From Paenibacillus sp. FSL H8-0537 (lineage in GTDB: Bacteria > Bacillota > Bacilli > Paenibacillales > Paenibacillaceae), in NCBI RefSeq assembly GCF_038051995.1, contig NZ_CP150290.1:6920501-6984500 (forward strand): a stretch of 64,000 nt of DNA, read 5' to 3'. The position numbers and the translations under genes are program-made. Positions 42,658 through 54,186 of the stretch are shown piece by piece; position 1 is the first letter of the stretch; each line of letters opens with the position of its first letter. Under the pieces are notes generated by a model. The model ran no database searches. It was not told where the DNA came from and saw only the letters and a list, made by a program, of their open reading frames with translations.

Positions 42658-43992
<1,335 letters not shown>

Positions 43993-44084
43993 CTATTGCA
44001 CCGGTTTTCCCTTACTTACGAGAACAACGGGTGACACACGAAGACAGCAATATTAGTGTAGCAGTACCCGAAATAGAAGTCAAA

Positions 44085-44124
44085 CTAAAAACGAACAATT
44101 GTAGAAAGAGCTCTACAATTGTTC
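44085..44124 (-). terminator. Terminator of dnaB
   Basis: CGAACAATTGTAG and CTACAATTGTTCG pair perfectly. On the minus strand the stem is followed by TTTTTAG. It lies just after the dnaB stop. Confidence 0.9.
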
Positions 44125-44132
44125 GGATATCA

Positions 44133-45494
44133 TTAGGATGCCTGCGATGGATCCTCATGAGAACGGTCCAAGCTGACGAATTTATTGAAATTTTTCAGAA
44201 ACACCAGCTCGACCGTACCAACGGGTCCATTCCGCTGCTTGGCAATAATAATCTCGATAATATTCTTTTTCTCCGATTCCTTATCGTAATAATCATCCCG
44301 ATAAAGGAAGGATACAATGTCGGCATCCTGCTCAATCGAACCGGATTCCCGAAGGTCGGACATCATCGGACGCTTGTCCTGACGCTGCTCAACGCCCCGG
44401 CTGAGCTGCGAAAGCGCAATAACCGGCACTTCAAGCTCACGGGCAATCTGCTTCAGTGTACGGGAAATTTCCGATACTTCCTGCTGCCGATTTTCCCCTG
44501 CCTTGCCGCGGCCGGAAATAAGCTGGAGGTAATCGATCAAAATCATGCCAAGCCCGCGTTCTTTCTTGAGACGGCGGCATTTCGCACGAATTTCAGCGAC
44601 CGTTATGCCGGGTGTATCATCAATAAAGATCTGCGCCTCGGATAAGGCGCCAATCGCCATCGTCAGCTTTTCCCAGTCGTCACCCTCCAGAAAGCCTGTC
44701 CGCATCCGGCCCGCGTCCACATTCGCTTCCGCACAAATCATCCGCTGCACAAGCTGTGCAGCCGACATCTCCAGACTGAATATGGCGACCGTCTCGCGTG
44801 CGCGAACACCGACATTTTGGGCAATATTCAGTGCGAAAGCCGTCTTACCAACGGAAGGACGGGCTGCAACAATAATGAGATCGCTGCGTTGGAAGCCGGA
44901 CGTCATTTTGTCCAGATCGACAAAGCCCGATGGAATGCCTGACGTTCCGCCTTTGTTCATATACAAGTGCTCGACCTTCTCGAACACTTCCATCAGCACA
45001 TCGCGGATGGAAATAAACCCGCTGCTGGAGCGCCGATTGGAAATTTCGAGAATTTTCTGCTCCGCATCGCCCAGAAGCGCACCTACCTGCTCCGTTCCGG
45101 CATAACCTTCGGTTACGATATTCGTAGCCGTGCGGATCAGACGACGCAGCAAGGATTTCTCCTCTACGATCTGCGCGTAATAATCGACGTTCGCTGCCGT
45201 TGGAACGGAGCTGGCCAGCCGTGCCAAATAAGACACGCCGCCAATTTCGTCGAGCAGCTGCTGATCCTGCAAATGCGCAGTGAGCGTAACCAGATCGATC
45301 GGCTGATTATTCTCAGCCAGCTCAATCATCGCTTCATAAATACGCTGATGGGGGCCGCTGTAAAAATCTTCACTGCGAAGACGCTCCATAGCTGTAATCA
45401 GCGCTTCCGCCTGCAGCAGCACGGCACCGATAACGGCTTGCTCCGCCTCCATGTTCTGCGGCGGAACACGATCAAACTTCAGCTCTGTACTCAT
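44133..45494 (-). CDS. dnaB: Replicative DNA helicase
   Basis: A 453-residue hexameric helicase. N-terminal DnaG-interacting domain (PPQNMEAEQAVIGAVLLQAE), then the RecA-like motor with Walker A ARPSVGKTAFALN, Walker B MILIDYLQLI, and LSQLSRGVEQRQDKRPMMSD. The second of two tandem ATGs is better spaced from AGGGGG. No intein. It unwinds DNA at the replication fork. Last gene of the yybS-gdpP-rplI-dnaB run. Confidence 0.98.
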   Translation of the reverse strand: MSTELKFDRVPPQNMEAEQAVIGAVLLQAEALITAMERLRSEDFYSGPHQRIYEAMIELAENNQPIDLVTLTAHLQDQQLLDEIGGVSYLARLASSVPTAANVDYYAQIVEEKSLLRRLIRTATNIVTEGYAGTEQVGALLGDAEQKILEISNRRSSSGFISIRDVLMEVFEKVEHLYMNKGGTSGIPSGFVDLDKMTSGFQRSDLIIVAARPSVGKTAFALNIAQNVGVRARETVAIFSLEMSAAQLVQRMICAEANVDAGRMRTGFLEGDDWEKLTMAIGALSEAQIFIDDTPGITVAEIRAKCRRLKKERGLGMILIDYLQLISGRGKAGENRQQEVSEISRTLKQIARELEVPVIALSQLSRGVEQRQDKRPMMSDLRESGSIEQDADIVSFLYRDDYYDKESEKKNIIEIIIAKQRNGPVGTVELVFLKNFNKFVSLDRSHEDPSQAS

Positions 45495-45512
45495 CATTTC
45501 CCCCTATAACTA

Positions 45513-45956
45513 TTATTCCTCAGTTGTTTGCACGCGCAGCTTGGCTTTCACTTCAGGATGCAGCTTCACAAGCACTTCCGTCATGCCAAGTGTACGAATG
45601 GGCTCTTCCAGCTCAATTTTACGTTTGTCGACCTTAACACCTTGTGCAGCCAGCTGCTCTCCGATTTGCTTGGATGTGATGGCACCGAACAAACGGCCGC
45701 CTTCGCCAGCCTTCGTCTTCAGCACGATCGTCATTTCCTCCATCTTCTTCGCAAGCGTCTTCGCATCTTCCTTCTCCTGCGCTTTACGCTTCTGCTCGGA
45801 AGCATTTTGTACTTCGAGCGTCTTCAGATTGCCGTCTGATGCCGGTTTTGCCAGTCCTTTAGGAAGTAAAAAATTACGCACATAACCTTCGGATACATCT
45901 TTAACCTCGCCTTTTTTCCCTTGTCCCTTAACATCTGCCAAAAAAATTACTTTCAT
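45513..45956 (-). CDS. rplI: 50S ribosomal protein L9
   Basis: A 147-residue protein: the rRNA-binding N-terminal domain with the family signature [17 protein letters not shown], a long connecting helix ([24 protein letters not shown]), and the C-terminal domain ([19 protein letters not shown]). Normal length. Overlaps gdpP by four bases and precedes dnaB by 15, a conserved arrangement. Confidence 0.98.
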   Translation of the reverse strand: MKVIFLADVKGQGKKGEVKDVSEGYVRNFLLPKGLAKPASDGNLKTLEVQNASEQKRKAQEKEDAKTLAKKMEEMTIVLKTKAGEGGRLFGAITSKQIGEQLAAQGVKVDKRKIELEEPIRTLGMTEVLVKLHPEVKAKLRVQTTEE

Positions 45957-47920
45957 TCAAATAACCCCTCTTCCTTATCAATTTCTTTTAGTACCGCTTT
46001 AAGCTTCTCCGCTACTTCACTAACGGTGCCTTCAAGCTGGGCGGCAGCATTCGTTAAATGCCCGCCTCCGCCCATTCTTTCCATCACGACCTGCACGTTC
46101 ATGTCGCCAAGCGAACGTGCGCTTATGCCGATTAAGCCGTCTGTTCGCTCGCCAACGACGAACGATGCCAAAATATCCGTCATATTGAGCAGCGTATCTG
46201 CCGCTTGTGCAATTAACAGCTGGCTTACCTTGCGGCCCGGATCGGTTACAGCAATCGCGATATGCTCATAATGCACGCTAGCATGCTTAATAATTTCCGC
46301 CTTGCGTACGTACTCTTCCAAATCTTCCTTCAGCATCCGCTGCACAAGCATGGAATCCGCGCCGTTGCGACGCAGGAACGATGCTGCCTCAAACGTCCTG
46401 GCGCCAGTGCGAAGCGAGAAGCTCTTCGTATCTACCGTAATGCCAGCAAGCAGCGCAGTCGCTTCCCGCACATCAAGCACGATGCGATCCGCAATGTATT
46501 GCAGAAGCTCCGCTACCAGCTCGCAAGTGGAGGACGCATAGGGCTCCATGTAGACCAGAATCGCATTCGCAATAAACTCCTCACTGCGGCGGTGATGGTC
46601 AATGACGACGATTTTCCCATGTGCTCCAATAAGCCGCGGTTCCTTCACCATCGACGCCTTGTGGGTATCGACGACAACCGTCAGCGTCTTATTGTTCGTC
46701 ATGGACATCGCCTGCTCCGGCGTAATGAACCGTTTGGAGAAACGCTCATCCTCGCGCAGCATCTCCATCATTTTCTGAATGGAAGGGTTGATGCCTTCCA
46801 GCACAATGAAAGCTTCCTTGCCGAACATTTGCGCCGCCTTCGTAATCCCAATAGCTGCGCCGATTGCATCCATATCCGGCATCTTGTGGCCCATGATGAT
46901 AATATTGCCGCTTTCCTTAATCAAATCTCTAAGCGCGTGCGCCACGACGCGAGCCCGAACACGGGTCCGCTTCTCGACCGCATTGGACTTGCCGCCATAG
47001 AAGGACTGCCTGCCGCCGATTTTGACAGCTGCTTGATCGCCGCCGCGCCCAAGAGCAATATCAAGGCTGGATTGCGCCCACTGGCCCAGCTCGACAATGC
47101 TCTCTGCCTCAGCAGCAAAGCCGATGCTGAGCGTCGTCGGGATTTTCTGATCGCAGGTCAGCTCGCGAACTTCGTCGAGCAGCACAAACCGGGATTGCTC
47201 CAGCTGCCTAAGCGTCCTGAGGTTCGTGATGAGCAAAAACCGGTCTGAGGTCAGCCGCTTAATATGAAGCTGATAACGCTGCGCCCACTCGGTAATCTCG
47301 GTCGTAACCTTGGACAACAGCGCCGAGCGCTGGTTGTCATCCATGCCCTGTGTTACTTCATCCAAGCTGTCAATCATGACGATGCCCAGTGCCAGCTTCT
47401 CCTCTTCATATTTCTTGGAGAGATGCCACAGCTCGGTAATATTTTTCACGTACAAAATGCGCTCTTCCGGCTTGAAAATCAGCTGAAAAACATAGTTTCC
47501 CACTATAACCTGCTGCTCTGCCTCGCGTTCCTTGTCCTTCGTCTGGTGCAAGGAGGGAAACAGCTCTGCGATGGTCTGCCCTACGACAGAATCATGGCCC
47601 AAAATCTCAGCAATATAAGGGTTATGCCATTCGACCGTCTTGTCTTCATTATACAATATAATACCGAAAGGAAGCTCGCTAATCACATCATTGCCGGCCT
47701 TCTTTACCCGGTAAGAAATCGTACCTAAATACGTTTTTAAATCTTTGCGGAACGCCCGCTCCGCTAGAAAACCATATACGCTGAAACCGATCATAAACAG
47801 CAGAGCAATAAGCCCGATTCGCCATTCGAACCAAGCAAGGGCTGTCGTCATAACCGCCATAATAGCGAAAGCCGCCAACTGATGCATGCCATGCCAGCGA
47901 ACAACTAAAAACTTTGGCAT
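45953..47920 (-). CDS. gdpP: Cyclic di-AMP phosphodiesterase GdpP
   Basis: A 655-residue membrane protein. Two N-terminal membrane segments ([20 protein letters not shown]), a PAS-like domain, a degenerate GGDEF domain (180-310), then the DHH-DHHA1 phosphodiesterase: [35 protein letters not shown] and [12 protein letters not shown]. It hydrolyses c-di-AMP to pApA, governing potassium and wall homeostasis. Intact and of normal length. Confidence 0.97.
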   Translation of the reverse strand: MPKFLVVRWHGMHQLAAFAIMAVMTTALAWFEWRIGLIALLFMIGFSVYGFLAERAFRKDLKTYLGTISYRVKKAGNDVISELPFGIILYNEDKTVEWHNPYIAEILGHDSVVGQTIAELFPSLHQTKDKEREAEQQVIVGNYVFQLIFKPEERILYVKNITELWHLSKKYEEEKLALGIVMIDSLDEVTQGMDDNQRSALLSKVTTEITEWAQRYQLHIKRLTSDRFLLITNLRTLRQLEQSRFVLLDEVRELTCDQKIPTTLSIGFAAEAESIVELGQWAQSSLDIALGRGGDQAAVKIGGRQSFYGGKSNAVEKRTRVRARVVAHALRDLIKESGNIIIMGHKMPDMDAIGAAIGITKAAQMFGKEAFIVLEGINPSIQKMMEMLREDERFSKRFITPEQAMSMTNNKTLTVVVDTHKASMVKEPRLIGAHGKIVVIDHHRRSEEFIANAILVYMEPYASSTCELVAELLQYIADRIVLDVREATALLAGITVDTKSFSLRTGARTFEAASFLRRNGADSMLVQRMLKEDLEEYVRKAEIIKHASVHYEHIAIAVTDPGRKVSQLLIAQAADTLLNMTDILASFVVGERTDGLIGISARSLGDMNVQVVMERMGGGGHLTNAAAQLEGTVSEVAEKLKAVLKEIDKEEGLFE

Positions 47921-47938
47921 TTCCTGATCGCTCCTGTG

Positions 47939-48889
47939 CTAGGATTTCTTCGTAAATGACTTACGGATAGGGAAAGCAGCATCAAGCACACCGATTAAGC
48001 TCAGTGGCGAGAAAAGCAGTACAGGTATTGCAATAAGAACTGGTATAGCCGGGTTCCATTTGCGCTCATGGGCCAAATAGAAGAAGAAACCGACGGCTTG
48101 GATTGCAAAAGCGAGCCTCAGCAGCGGCAGTAAATTCAGCACGGCTACTCCCAAGAATGACTTGCTGTCTGGACTGACAAACAGGCTGAGAATGTAAACA
48201 ATCACATAATAAATGACTAATACCCGCGGCAGCATCCAATCTTTCGCCAGTGGCATTCTCGGTACCTCTATGCCCGAGGATACAAGCACACGCCGCGAAA
48301 TATATTGGGTAACAACAGCGTAGAAGAACGATACGCTAATAACAGCGAGCGGAATCGTATTCAGCATCATTTGAATGAGCATCTCGGTATACTCATCGCT
48401 CCATTCCGCAGGAAGCAGTGGCTGCAATTGTGGATCGCTAAATACGGAGCGGACAAAATTGCCCATTTCGCTAGTCAGAGACAAATCTAAAATCACTTCA
48501 AAAGCTGCAAATTCCATCAAAAACAGTACAAGCAGCGTAATAACCGTTCTTGACAGCACTTTATGTGCAGGCAGCTGCTTCTTGAACATATGCCCCATCA
48601 CTATAGAAGGAACAAGGAAAAACAAACCGATAATTAACGCTGGAGCTCCTAATATGAGGAAGGACACTACCCATACCGGCAGCATATGCAGAATGAACCC
48701 ACGCGCGGGAAGCGCTGTGTACAACACCACATAAGGAACCATAAGACACAAGATGGTCAAAATATTAAGAACAGGTACAGCTATGGACAATAACAGGAGC
48801 AGGGCTACCGCGCTCCATAAAACAGATTTCATACCGGTCTTCAAACCGTTCACCTCTTGCACATGTATATTCGTAAATCTAGCCGCCAT
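47939..48889 (-). CDS. yybS: YybS family membrane protein (DUF2232)
   Basis: A 316-residue protein with about eight membrane segments (SVLWSAVALLLLLSIAVPVL; VYILSLFVSPDSKSFLGVAV). It precedes gdpP by 18 bases, the same order as in Bacillus, which supports the assignment. The function is unknown; S-component-like roles have been suggested for the domain. Confidence 0.88.
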   Translation of the reverse strand: MAARFTNIHVQEVNGLKTGMKSVLWSAVALLLLLSIAVPVLNILTILCLMVPYVVLYTALPARGFILHMLPVWVVSFLILGAPALIIGLFFLVPSIVMGHMFKKQLPAHKVLSRTVITLLVLFLMEFAAFEVILDLSLTSEMGNFVRSVFSDPQLQPLLPAEWSDEYTEMLIQMMLNTIPLAVISVSFFYAVVTQYISRRVLVSSGIEVPRMPLAKDWMLPRVLVIYYVIVYILSLFVSPDSKSFLGVAVLNLLPLLRLAFAIQAVGFFFYLAHERKWNPAIPVLIAIPVLLFSPLSLIGVLDAAFPIRKSFTKKS

Positions 48890-49495
48890 GCTTGCCAGAC
48901 CCCATTATATCACAAATAAGCTTCACCGCATCCAACAAGCGTAAACGGCATGGCCTTACTTTGTAGGCCGTGCTCGTTTCGCGATGAAATAGAAGCCTAT
49001 TTAGGAGACCGTGCTCGTCTCGCGATGAAATGTTAGGACGTGTATGCCAACGTAAGCGAGCCAGATGCTGATCGAATGTAGCGTCAAATGTCATCCCTCT
49101 ACTACTTGCCCTGAAAAAAGATAAACTTGGCGGACACAGCAGCCGTTATTTCAACAAAATCAGAGGTAAGGATACGGCCTGCGGACTCAGGAGCAGCTAA
49201 TGAGCTGCAATTAGCCACTTTGACAGGGTAATGAGGGCAATAACGGCTTTCCTGTCCGCTTACGTCCTGAAACTGGATTAAAAGCCGGAATAGCGGAAAC
49301 TCAGTCCGGCAAAATAAAGTAAGCGTTCCAGGCTATTTGATCTCAGCAACAGTGATCTCACCACAATCATATGCTGCGGTGCACTAATCAAGGAGCAGCA
49401 GACTGAATCTGTTTTGCATATTTCAAGCGTAAACGGCATGGCCTTACATTGATAAAAGGCGGAGAGCCGCTGCTCTCCGCCTTCTTTGAAATAGA
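48890..49495. repeat. Repeat-rich intergenic region
   Basis: Three repeat types fill 600 bases without a gene. A 24-base direct repeat beginning CAAGCGTAAACGGCATGG occurs at 48936-48959 and 49424-49447. A 23-base tandem pair with one mismatch (CCGTGCTCG and CGCGATGAAAT) lies at 48968-48990 and 49009-49031. An imperfect inverted repeat, with GCGGACA and AGCCGTTATT in each arm, lies at 49130-49150 and 49239-49259. This resembles dispersed palindromic elements common in Paenibacillus genomes. Confidence 0.7.
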
Positions 49496-49918
49496 CTATG
49501 CCTCAATCGCAATTGCGCTTTGCATAATCGTCTGACAATAATCAATAATTTCACTTCGCCGCACAATGCCAATAAAATGCTCGCTGTCATCAACGACCGG
49601 CACAAAGTTTTGTACCTTCGCCAGCATAATGAGGTCTTCCATGTTCGCGTCAATTCGAACCGAGCGGTGACTGAGCCGCAGCGGAACGTCCGCCAGCTTG
49701 ACTTTATTCGTCATTTCGAAAGTCAGCTCCGGCCTATTTTTCATGAACCATAATAAATCGCCTTCTGTGACAACACCTGCATATTCGCCCTCAGCGTTAA
49801 TAATCGGTACGGCTGTGTAACGGTGATGCTCCATTTTCTCCAGCGTCTGCCTAAGTGTTGCGTCATGTGTTACCGTTACGACTTCCTGCTTGGGCAGCAG
49901 GAAAAACGCAATGTTCAT
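49496..49918 (-). CDS. CBS-domain pair protein
   Basis: A 140-residue protein made almost entirely of two CBS motifs: VTHDATLRQTLEKMEHHRYT with AVPIINAEGEYAGVVTEGDL, and VQNFVPVVDDSEHFIGIVRR. Stand-alone CBS pairs bind adenine nucleotides; the similar DarB of Bacillus binds c-di-AMP. Whether this one does is unknown. It is located 55 bases downstream of the LCP gene on the same strand. Confidence 0.87.
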   Translation of the reverse strand: MNIAFFLLPKQEVVTVTHDATLRQTLEKMEHHRYTAVPIINAEGEYAGVVTEGDLLWFMKNRPELTFEMTNKVKLADVPLRLSHRSVRIDANMEDLIMLAKVQNFVPVVDDSEHFIGIVRRSEIIDYCQTIMQSAIAIEA

Positions 49919-49972
49919 CCGTCAATCAACTCCATTTCTTCCTTCGCTTACCGCCCTGAGACTGCCCGCAGT

Positions 49973-51022
49973 CTACTCGGCGTCGCTTGCGCTGGACAAT
50001 GAGCCAACCGGCTTTTGCAATTTCGAGGTGTACTCATCCGGCATGATTAAATCCTGCTTCGCCGTATCTGGGTTCAGCCAGCTGCCAATCATCGCCTGCG
50101 TCTTGGACAAATCGTCTTTATCTGCAAAATAATACCATGCGCCGCCATTCGTCAGCCTGTGTCCCTCGCCTTTCAGCGTATGGCTGTATATCGTGCGGTT
50201 ATCCTGTTGCAGCAGCTGCTGCGCCAGCTTAATCATTTGGTCAGGCTGGATGTCCGTACTGAAGTTTTCGCCCATAATGTCAATCAGGTCAGGGATTTTG
50301 CTCCATTGACCGACCTCTGATGCTTTATCCAGCAGCTGATTCAGAAAAATTTGATGTCTTCCCGTACGGCTCATATCGCCTCCGGCATCTTCACGGTAAC
50401 GAACGTAATTCAGCGCATCATTGCCATTATATACATCCTGACCGCCTTTCACGACAAATTTTTCGTGATCGGGATCTTTATTTACTATATCTTCTGCAAT
50501 CGGCAGGGAAATCCCTCCCATTGCATCAATAACAGCACGAAAACCCTGAAAATTAATAGCCGCATAATAGTTAATAGGCTGATCAAATAGATTTTCGACC
50601 GTCTCAATTGCCATCTTGGCACCACCAAATGCGTACGCATGCGTAATTTTGTCCTCTTTATTTTTACCCACAATTTCCGTATACGTATCACGAGGGATAG
50701 ATACCATGAGAATAGCACCGTCCTTCGGACGTATGACCGTGTAGATCATCGTATCCGATCTTCCTGTTTCCTTGCCGCGCTGGTCGACGCCAAGCAGCAT
50801 AAGTGCGAACGGATTCGTATTCATATTGCCGACTTTAATAGGTTCGCGGCCTTCTATTGGTTTATAGGTTTGCTCCAGCCCAGTAGCAACCTGATCAGAG
50901 AGAAACCAGTTGAAACCCAGCATAGCAAGCGCTCCGCGATTAAAATAACCCGCCGTTCCAAGCACGAGCACCGCTGCGCACAGCGTATATATCCATTTCT
51001 TCTTTTTGGTCCAATTTGACAT
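49973..51022 (-). CDS. LytR-CpsA-Psr family transferase
   Basis: A 349-residue enzyme with an N-terminal anchor (KKWIYTLCAAVLVLGTAGYF). The LCP domain (80-250) has LMLLGVDQRGKETGRSDTMI, MVSIPRDTYTEIVGK, KITHAYAFGGAKM and YVRYREDAGGDMSRTGRHQ, including the conserved Arg and Asp residues. It attaches wall teichoic acid or other glycopolymers to peptidoglycan at the outer face of the membrane. Confidence 0.93.
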   Translation of the reverse strand: MSNWTKKKKWIYTLCAAVLVLGTAGYFNRGALAMLGFNWFLSDQVATGLEQTYKPIEGREPIKVGNMNTNPFALMLLGVDQRGKETGRSDTMIYTVIRPKDGAILMVSIPRDTYTEIVGKNKEDKITHAYAFGGAKMAIETVENLFDQPINYYAAINFQGFRAVIDAMGGISLPIAEDIVNKDPDHEKFVVKGGQDVYNGNDALNYVRYREDAGGDMSRTGRHQIFLNQLLDKASEVGQWSKIPDLIDIMGENFSTDIQPDQMIKLAQQLLQQDNRTIYSHTLKGEGHRLTNGGAWYYFADKDDLSKTQAMIGSWLNPDTAKQDLIMPDEYTSKLQKPVGSLSSASDAE

Positions 51023-51234
51023 TTCCCTAACTCCTAACTATTAAGGTTATAGTGCTTCAGAAGCACACTCACCATCATAAACGACAACCTTGAGCCATAA
51101 GTTACAAAACTTTTACAAGACTTTGCTACCAATTGATGAATTCTAGCGAGTTTTGGCAGGAATAATAGTGGGTAAGGAAGAATATAGTATAACGCACCAT
51201 TCATTTTTCTAATCAGAAAGGATGACCTTCACAA

Positions 51235-51588
51235 ATGCAACAAATCAATCAACCTGATCAATCCTCAACTGGGCTCGATCCTAAGGTCGCAGCGCTGCTT
51301 TGTTATGTGTTGAGCTTCGTGTCTGGGATTATATTTCTGGTATTGGAGAAAAATAGCCGCTTTGTGAAATTCCATGCCATGCAATCGATTATTACATTCG
51401 GCGGCTTGTTCGTGGTCATGATGGTACTGAACATCATTCCGATTATCGGCACACTGATTAGCGGGTTGCTTGGTATTGCTGGGTTCGTCCTCTGGATCTT
51501 CCTAATGCTTCAAGCTTACCAAGGCAAGCAATTCAAACTACCTTACGTTGGCGACATCGCCGAGAAGCAAGCTGCACAATTCAAGTAA
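51235..51588 (+). CDS. DUF4870 membrane protein
   Basis: A 117-residue protein with three membrane segments (VAALLCYVLSFVSGIIFLVL; SIITFGGLFVVMMVLNIIPI; LLGIAGFVLWIFLMLQAYQG). The KFHAMQSI motif between the first two is typical of DUF4870/Tic20-like proteins. AAAGGATG precedes it. Function unknown. Followed by a strong terminator. Confidence 0.85.
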   Translation: MQQINQPDQSSTGLDPKVAALLCYVLSFVSGIIFLVLEKNSRFVKFHAMQSIITFGGLFVVMMVLNIIPIIGTLISGLLGIAGFVLWIFLMLQAYQGKQFKLPYVGDIAEKQAAQFK

Positions 51589-51651
51589 AAGGTACAAGGT
51601 GAGACGGCTGTCGCCATCCTTTGACGGCGCGGCGCGTTTCATTCCGAGAAA

Positions 51652-51692
51652 AATAAGGCTCCCATCCGCTTAAAGGATAGGAGCCTTATTGT
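51652..51692 (+). terminator. Terminator after the DUF4870 gene
   Basis: AATAAGGCTCC and GGAGCCTTATT pair, with further ATCC/GGAT pairing inside, followed by a short T run. Symmetric, so it may also end the opposing DUF1836 gene. Confidence 0.8.
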
Positions 51693-51760
51693 TTACCCGC
51701 CTTGCACGTAAGCCTGAGCAGGCGCTGTGAGCCTAATCGGACATGTCTCCTGCTGCACGG

Positions 51761-52528
51761 TTACCGATGCAGAAACAAAGTCGCATTCAAATAACGGCGG
51801 GCCAGCGAGTGGAAATACGCCGTCTGGATCGAAATTGCCGCAATGAACAAAATATTGCGAAGCGCCTCCGACTGATCGTTCGTCAAATCCGGCAGCTTCC
51901 GGGCAAAACGGTCCGCCGAAGCTTTAATCGCATTTTCCGTCAATGCATCCTGCTTGCTGCCACCCTTTACATGGCCGAATGTATCCAGAAGCTGATCATT
52001 GTTCGCATCAAGCTCTTCAAACATGGCCGAGTAAGACGCATACAACTCAAGCGGACCAATCAGATCGGCCGATTCATCCTCCGGCTTAATGAATAAAATC
52101 TCAAGCAGCTTGCGAATCGACTCAAAATCGAGATTCGACTTCAAATCATCAATGACGAACAAAAGCGCCGCTTGATTCAATGAATATTTTTTACCCATTT
52201 TTGGACAATCGAAATAAACCTTAAAATCGCGCTTCACCCAATTCTGCATAGAGGTAATAGACATGTTGGAATACTCCACCATATGGCCGAGCGTAGCGAT
52301 TTCCTGCAGTGAGAAGCCTCTCACCTCATTGCCTTTTATCATCTTCTCCAGAATGGGGGGAAGGGCCGTGGATAAGAAGGCGGGCAGAGAAGCTCCGGCT
52401 TCCAATGCATCGCGGTGCGTCTTCTTCCAAGCATCCTGCAGCACCTGCAGAGGACGATGTCCATCCTGTCCATCCAGCGCCATCAGCAGGCAAGCCATTT
52501 CTTTTCGAGTAAGCGTGAAAGACTCCAT
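51761..52528 (-). CDS. DUF1836 domain protein
   Basis: A 255-residue cytosolic protein. The DUF1836 region (90-200) includes LATLGHMVEYS-type and SITSMQNWVKRDFKVYFDCP, followed by YSLNQAALLFVIDDLKSNLD, resembling a MerR-like helix-turn-helix with an unusual linker. It is probably a regulator; no ligand site is evident. GGAGGAAAG precedes the ATG. Confidence 0.85.
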   Translation of the reverse strand: MESFTLTRKEMACLLMALDGQDGHRPLQVLQDAWKKTHRDALEAGASLPAFLSTALPPILEKMIKGNEVRGFSLQEIATLGHMVEYSNMSITSMQNWVKRDFKVYFDCPKMGKKYSLNQAALLFVIDDLKSNLDFESIRKLLEILFIKPEDESADLIGPLELYASYSAMFEELDANNDQLLDTFGHVKGGSKQDALTENAIKASADRFARKLPDLTNDQSEALRNILFIAAISIQTAYFHSLARRYLNATLFLHR

Positions 52529-52772
52529 ATCGCTTTCCTCCTACTTGTACTGAACCATTTCAAGTTCGAATGAACTTATCATACGCCTGCGATATAGGAA
52601 TGTAAAGACGCGATAATAGCCAATAATATCAACATTTTTCGCATTTTTGCCTGTAATTTGCCTCATATGGCCTGCTAACAACGAATGGCGAGATTGCATA
52701 TTGACCCTAGAGTTCGGTATATTAGTTCATAAGAACTTAAAATTCATTTAAAAAGGATAGTGAAAAGTAGAC

Positions 52773-54095
52773 ATGGGTATAGGACTTAATCTGTTATTGA
52801 TTGCATTATTAATTGTGATGACTGCCTTTTTCGTGGCAACGGAATTTGCTGTTATCAGGCTCCGGGCAAGCCGGGTCGATCAATTAGTGCTTGAAGGCAA
52901 GAAAAACGCTCTTGCCGTACAACAGGTTACAAGCAATTTGGATGGTTATCTGTCGGCCTGTCAGCTTGGTATTACCATTACAGCTCTCGGGTTAGGTTGG
53001 CTGGGTGAACCGACAGTGGAGAAAATCCTGTTCCCTCTTTTTCAACAGCTTAGTATAAGCAGTGAAGTCAGTCACATATTGTCCTTTATTATTGCTTTCG
53101 CTTCCGTTACATTCCTGCACGTTGTTATTGGTGAGCTTGCTCCGAAGACGTGGGCAATTCAAAAAGCTGAGTTTATCAGCTTCACAGTAGCAAAGCCAAT
53201 CATTTTGTTCTACAAAATTATGTATCCTTTCATCTGGGTACTGAACGGCTCCGCTAACGCGCTTGTGCGCATGTTCGGTCTGAAGCCCGTTAAAGAACAT
53301 GAAGATGCTCATAGCGAAGAAGAAATTCAGATTATTCTGAATGACAGCTACCAGAGCGGCAAAATCAACAACACGGAATATGGCTACGTGAGCCGCATTT
53401 TCGCTTTTGACGAAATGCTCGCGAAGGAGATTATGGTGCCCCGCACCGATATGATCTGCCTGTATTCCAACAAATCGTTAGTTGAAAACATGGAAATTAT
53501 TCATAAAGAACAATATACACGCTTTCCTGTCGCTCAAGACAGCAAAGACAACATTATCGGCATGATTAATACGAAGCAGATGTTTTTGCAATTCCATCAT
53601 AATAAAGAGTTTGATTTCAAAAAGCTGATCCATCCTGTACTTACGGTTTCCGAAGTGCTGCCTGTCAAAACGCTGCTTAAGCGCATGCAGCAGGAGCAAG
53701 TTCATATCGCCATCTTGATGGATGAATACGGCGGAACATCCGGCCTTATTACGATTGAAGATATCTTGGAAGAAATCGTTGGCGAAATTCGCGATGAATT
53801 TGATGCTGACGAGCGCAAGGATATTGAGAAGCTGGAGGACAACTCCTACCTGCTAGACGGCAAAGTATCGCTCGACGAACTAAGCGAGCTGACAGGCATC
53901 AACCTGGAGCATGAGGAAGTCGATACGGTAGGCGGCTGGCTGTACAGTGAAATTCAAGATCCGCGCATCGGCAAGGAGCTCCATCACCTGAATATGCGCT
54001 TTATTATTCGCGAGATCGGCAAGCATAGAATCAAGAAGGTCGAGCTGATTATCGAAGCCAATGATATAGATTCACAGGTTGTAACAACCGCATAG
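52773..54095 (+). CDS. CNNM/CorC-HlyC family transporter
   Basis: A 440-residue membrane protein. Residues 1-190 form the DUF21 transmembrane domain (LLIALLIVMTAFFVATEFAV; QLGITITALGLGWLGEPTVE; HVVIGELAPKTWAIQKAE). Two CBS motifs follow (VPRTDMICLYSNKSL; LMDEYGGTSGLITIEDILEE), then the CorC_HlyC domain (345-430). Related proteins export magnesium or resist cobalt. Single gene with its own terminator; AAAAGGATAG precedes the start. Confidence 0.92.
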   Translation: MGIGLNLLLIALLIVMTAFFVATEFAVIRLRASRVDQLVLEGKKNALAVQQVTSNLDGYLSACQLGITITALGLGWLGEPTVEKILFPLFQQLSISSEVSHILSFIIAFASVTFLHVVIGELAPKTWAIQKAEFISFTVAKPIILFYKIMYPFIWVLNGSANALVRMFGLKPVKEHEDAHSEEEIQIILNDSYQSGKINNTEYGYVSRIFAFDEMLAKEIMVPRTDMICLYSNKSLVENMEIIHKEQYTRFPVAQDSKDNIIGMINTKQMFLQFHHNKEFDFKKLIHPVLTVSEVLPVKTLLKRMQQEQVHIAILMDEYGGTSGLITIEDILEEIVGEIRDEFDADERKDIEKLEDNSYLLDGKVSLDELSELTGINLEHEEVDTVGGWLYSEIQDPRIGKELHHLNMRFIIREIGKHRIKKVELIIEANDIDSQVVTTA

Positions 54096-54107
54096 GACTC
54101 ATAAGTT

Positions 54108-54152
54108 AAAATCGGGGCGCTTCTCTTTATAATAGAGAGGCGCCCCGATTTA
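54108..54152 (+). terminator. Terminator of the CNNM gene
   Basis: AAATCGGGGCGC and GCGCCCCGATTT pair perfectly, with an inner CTCT/AGAG stem, and TATTTAT follows. Confidence 0.92.
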
Positions 54153-54186
54153 TTTATATTCCCCTGCATGCTCCGTCGTCCTAATA

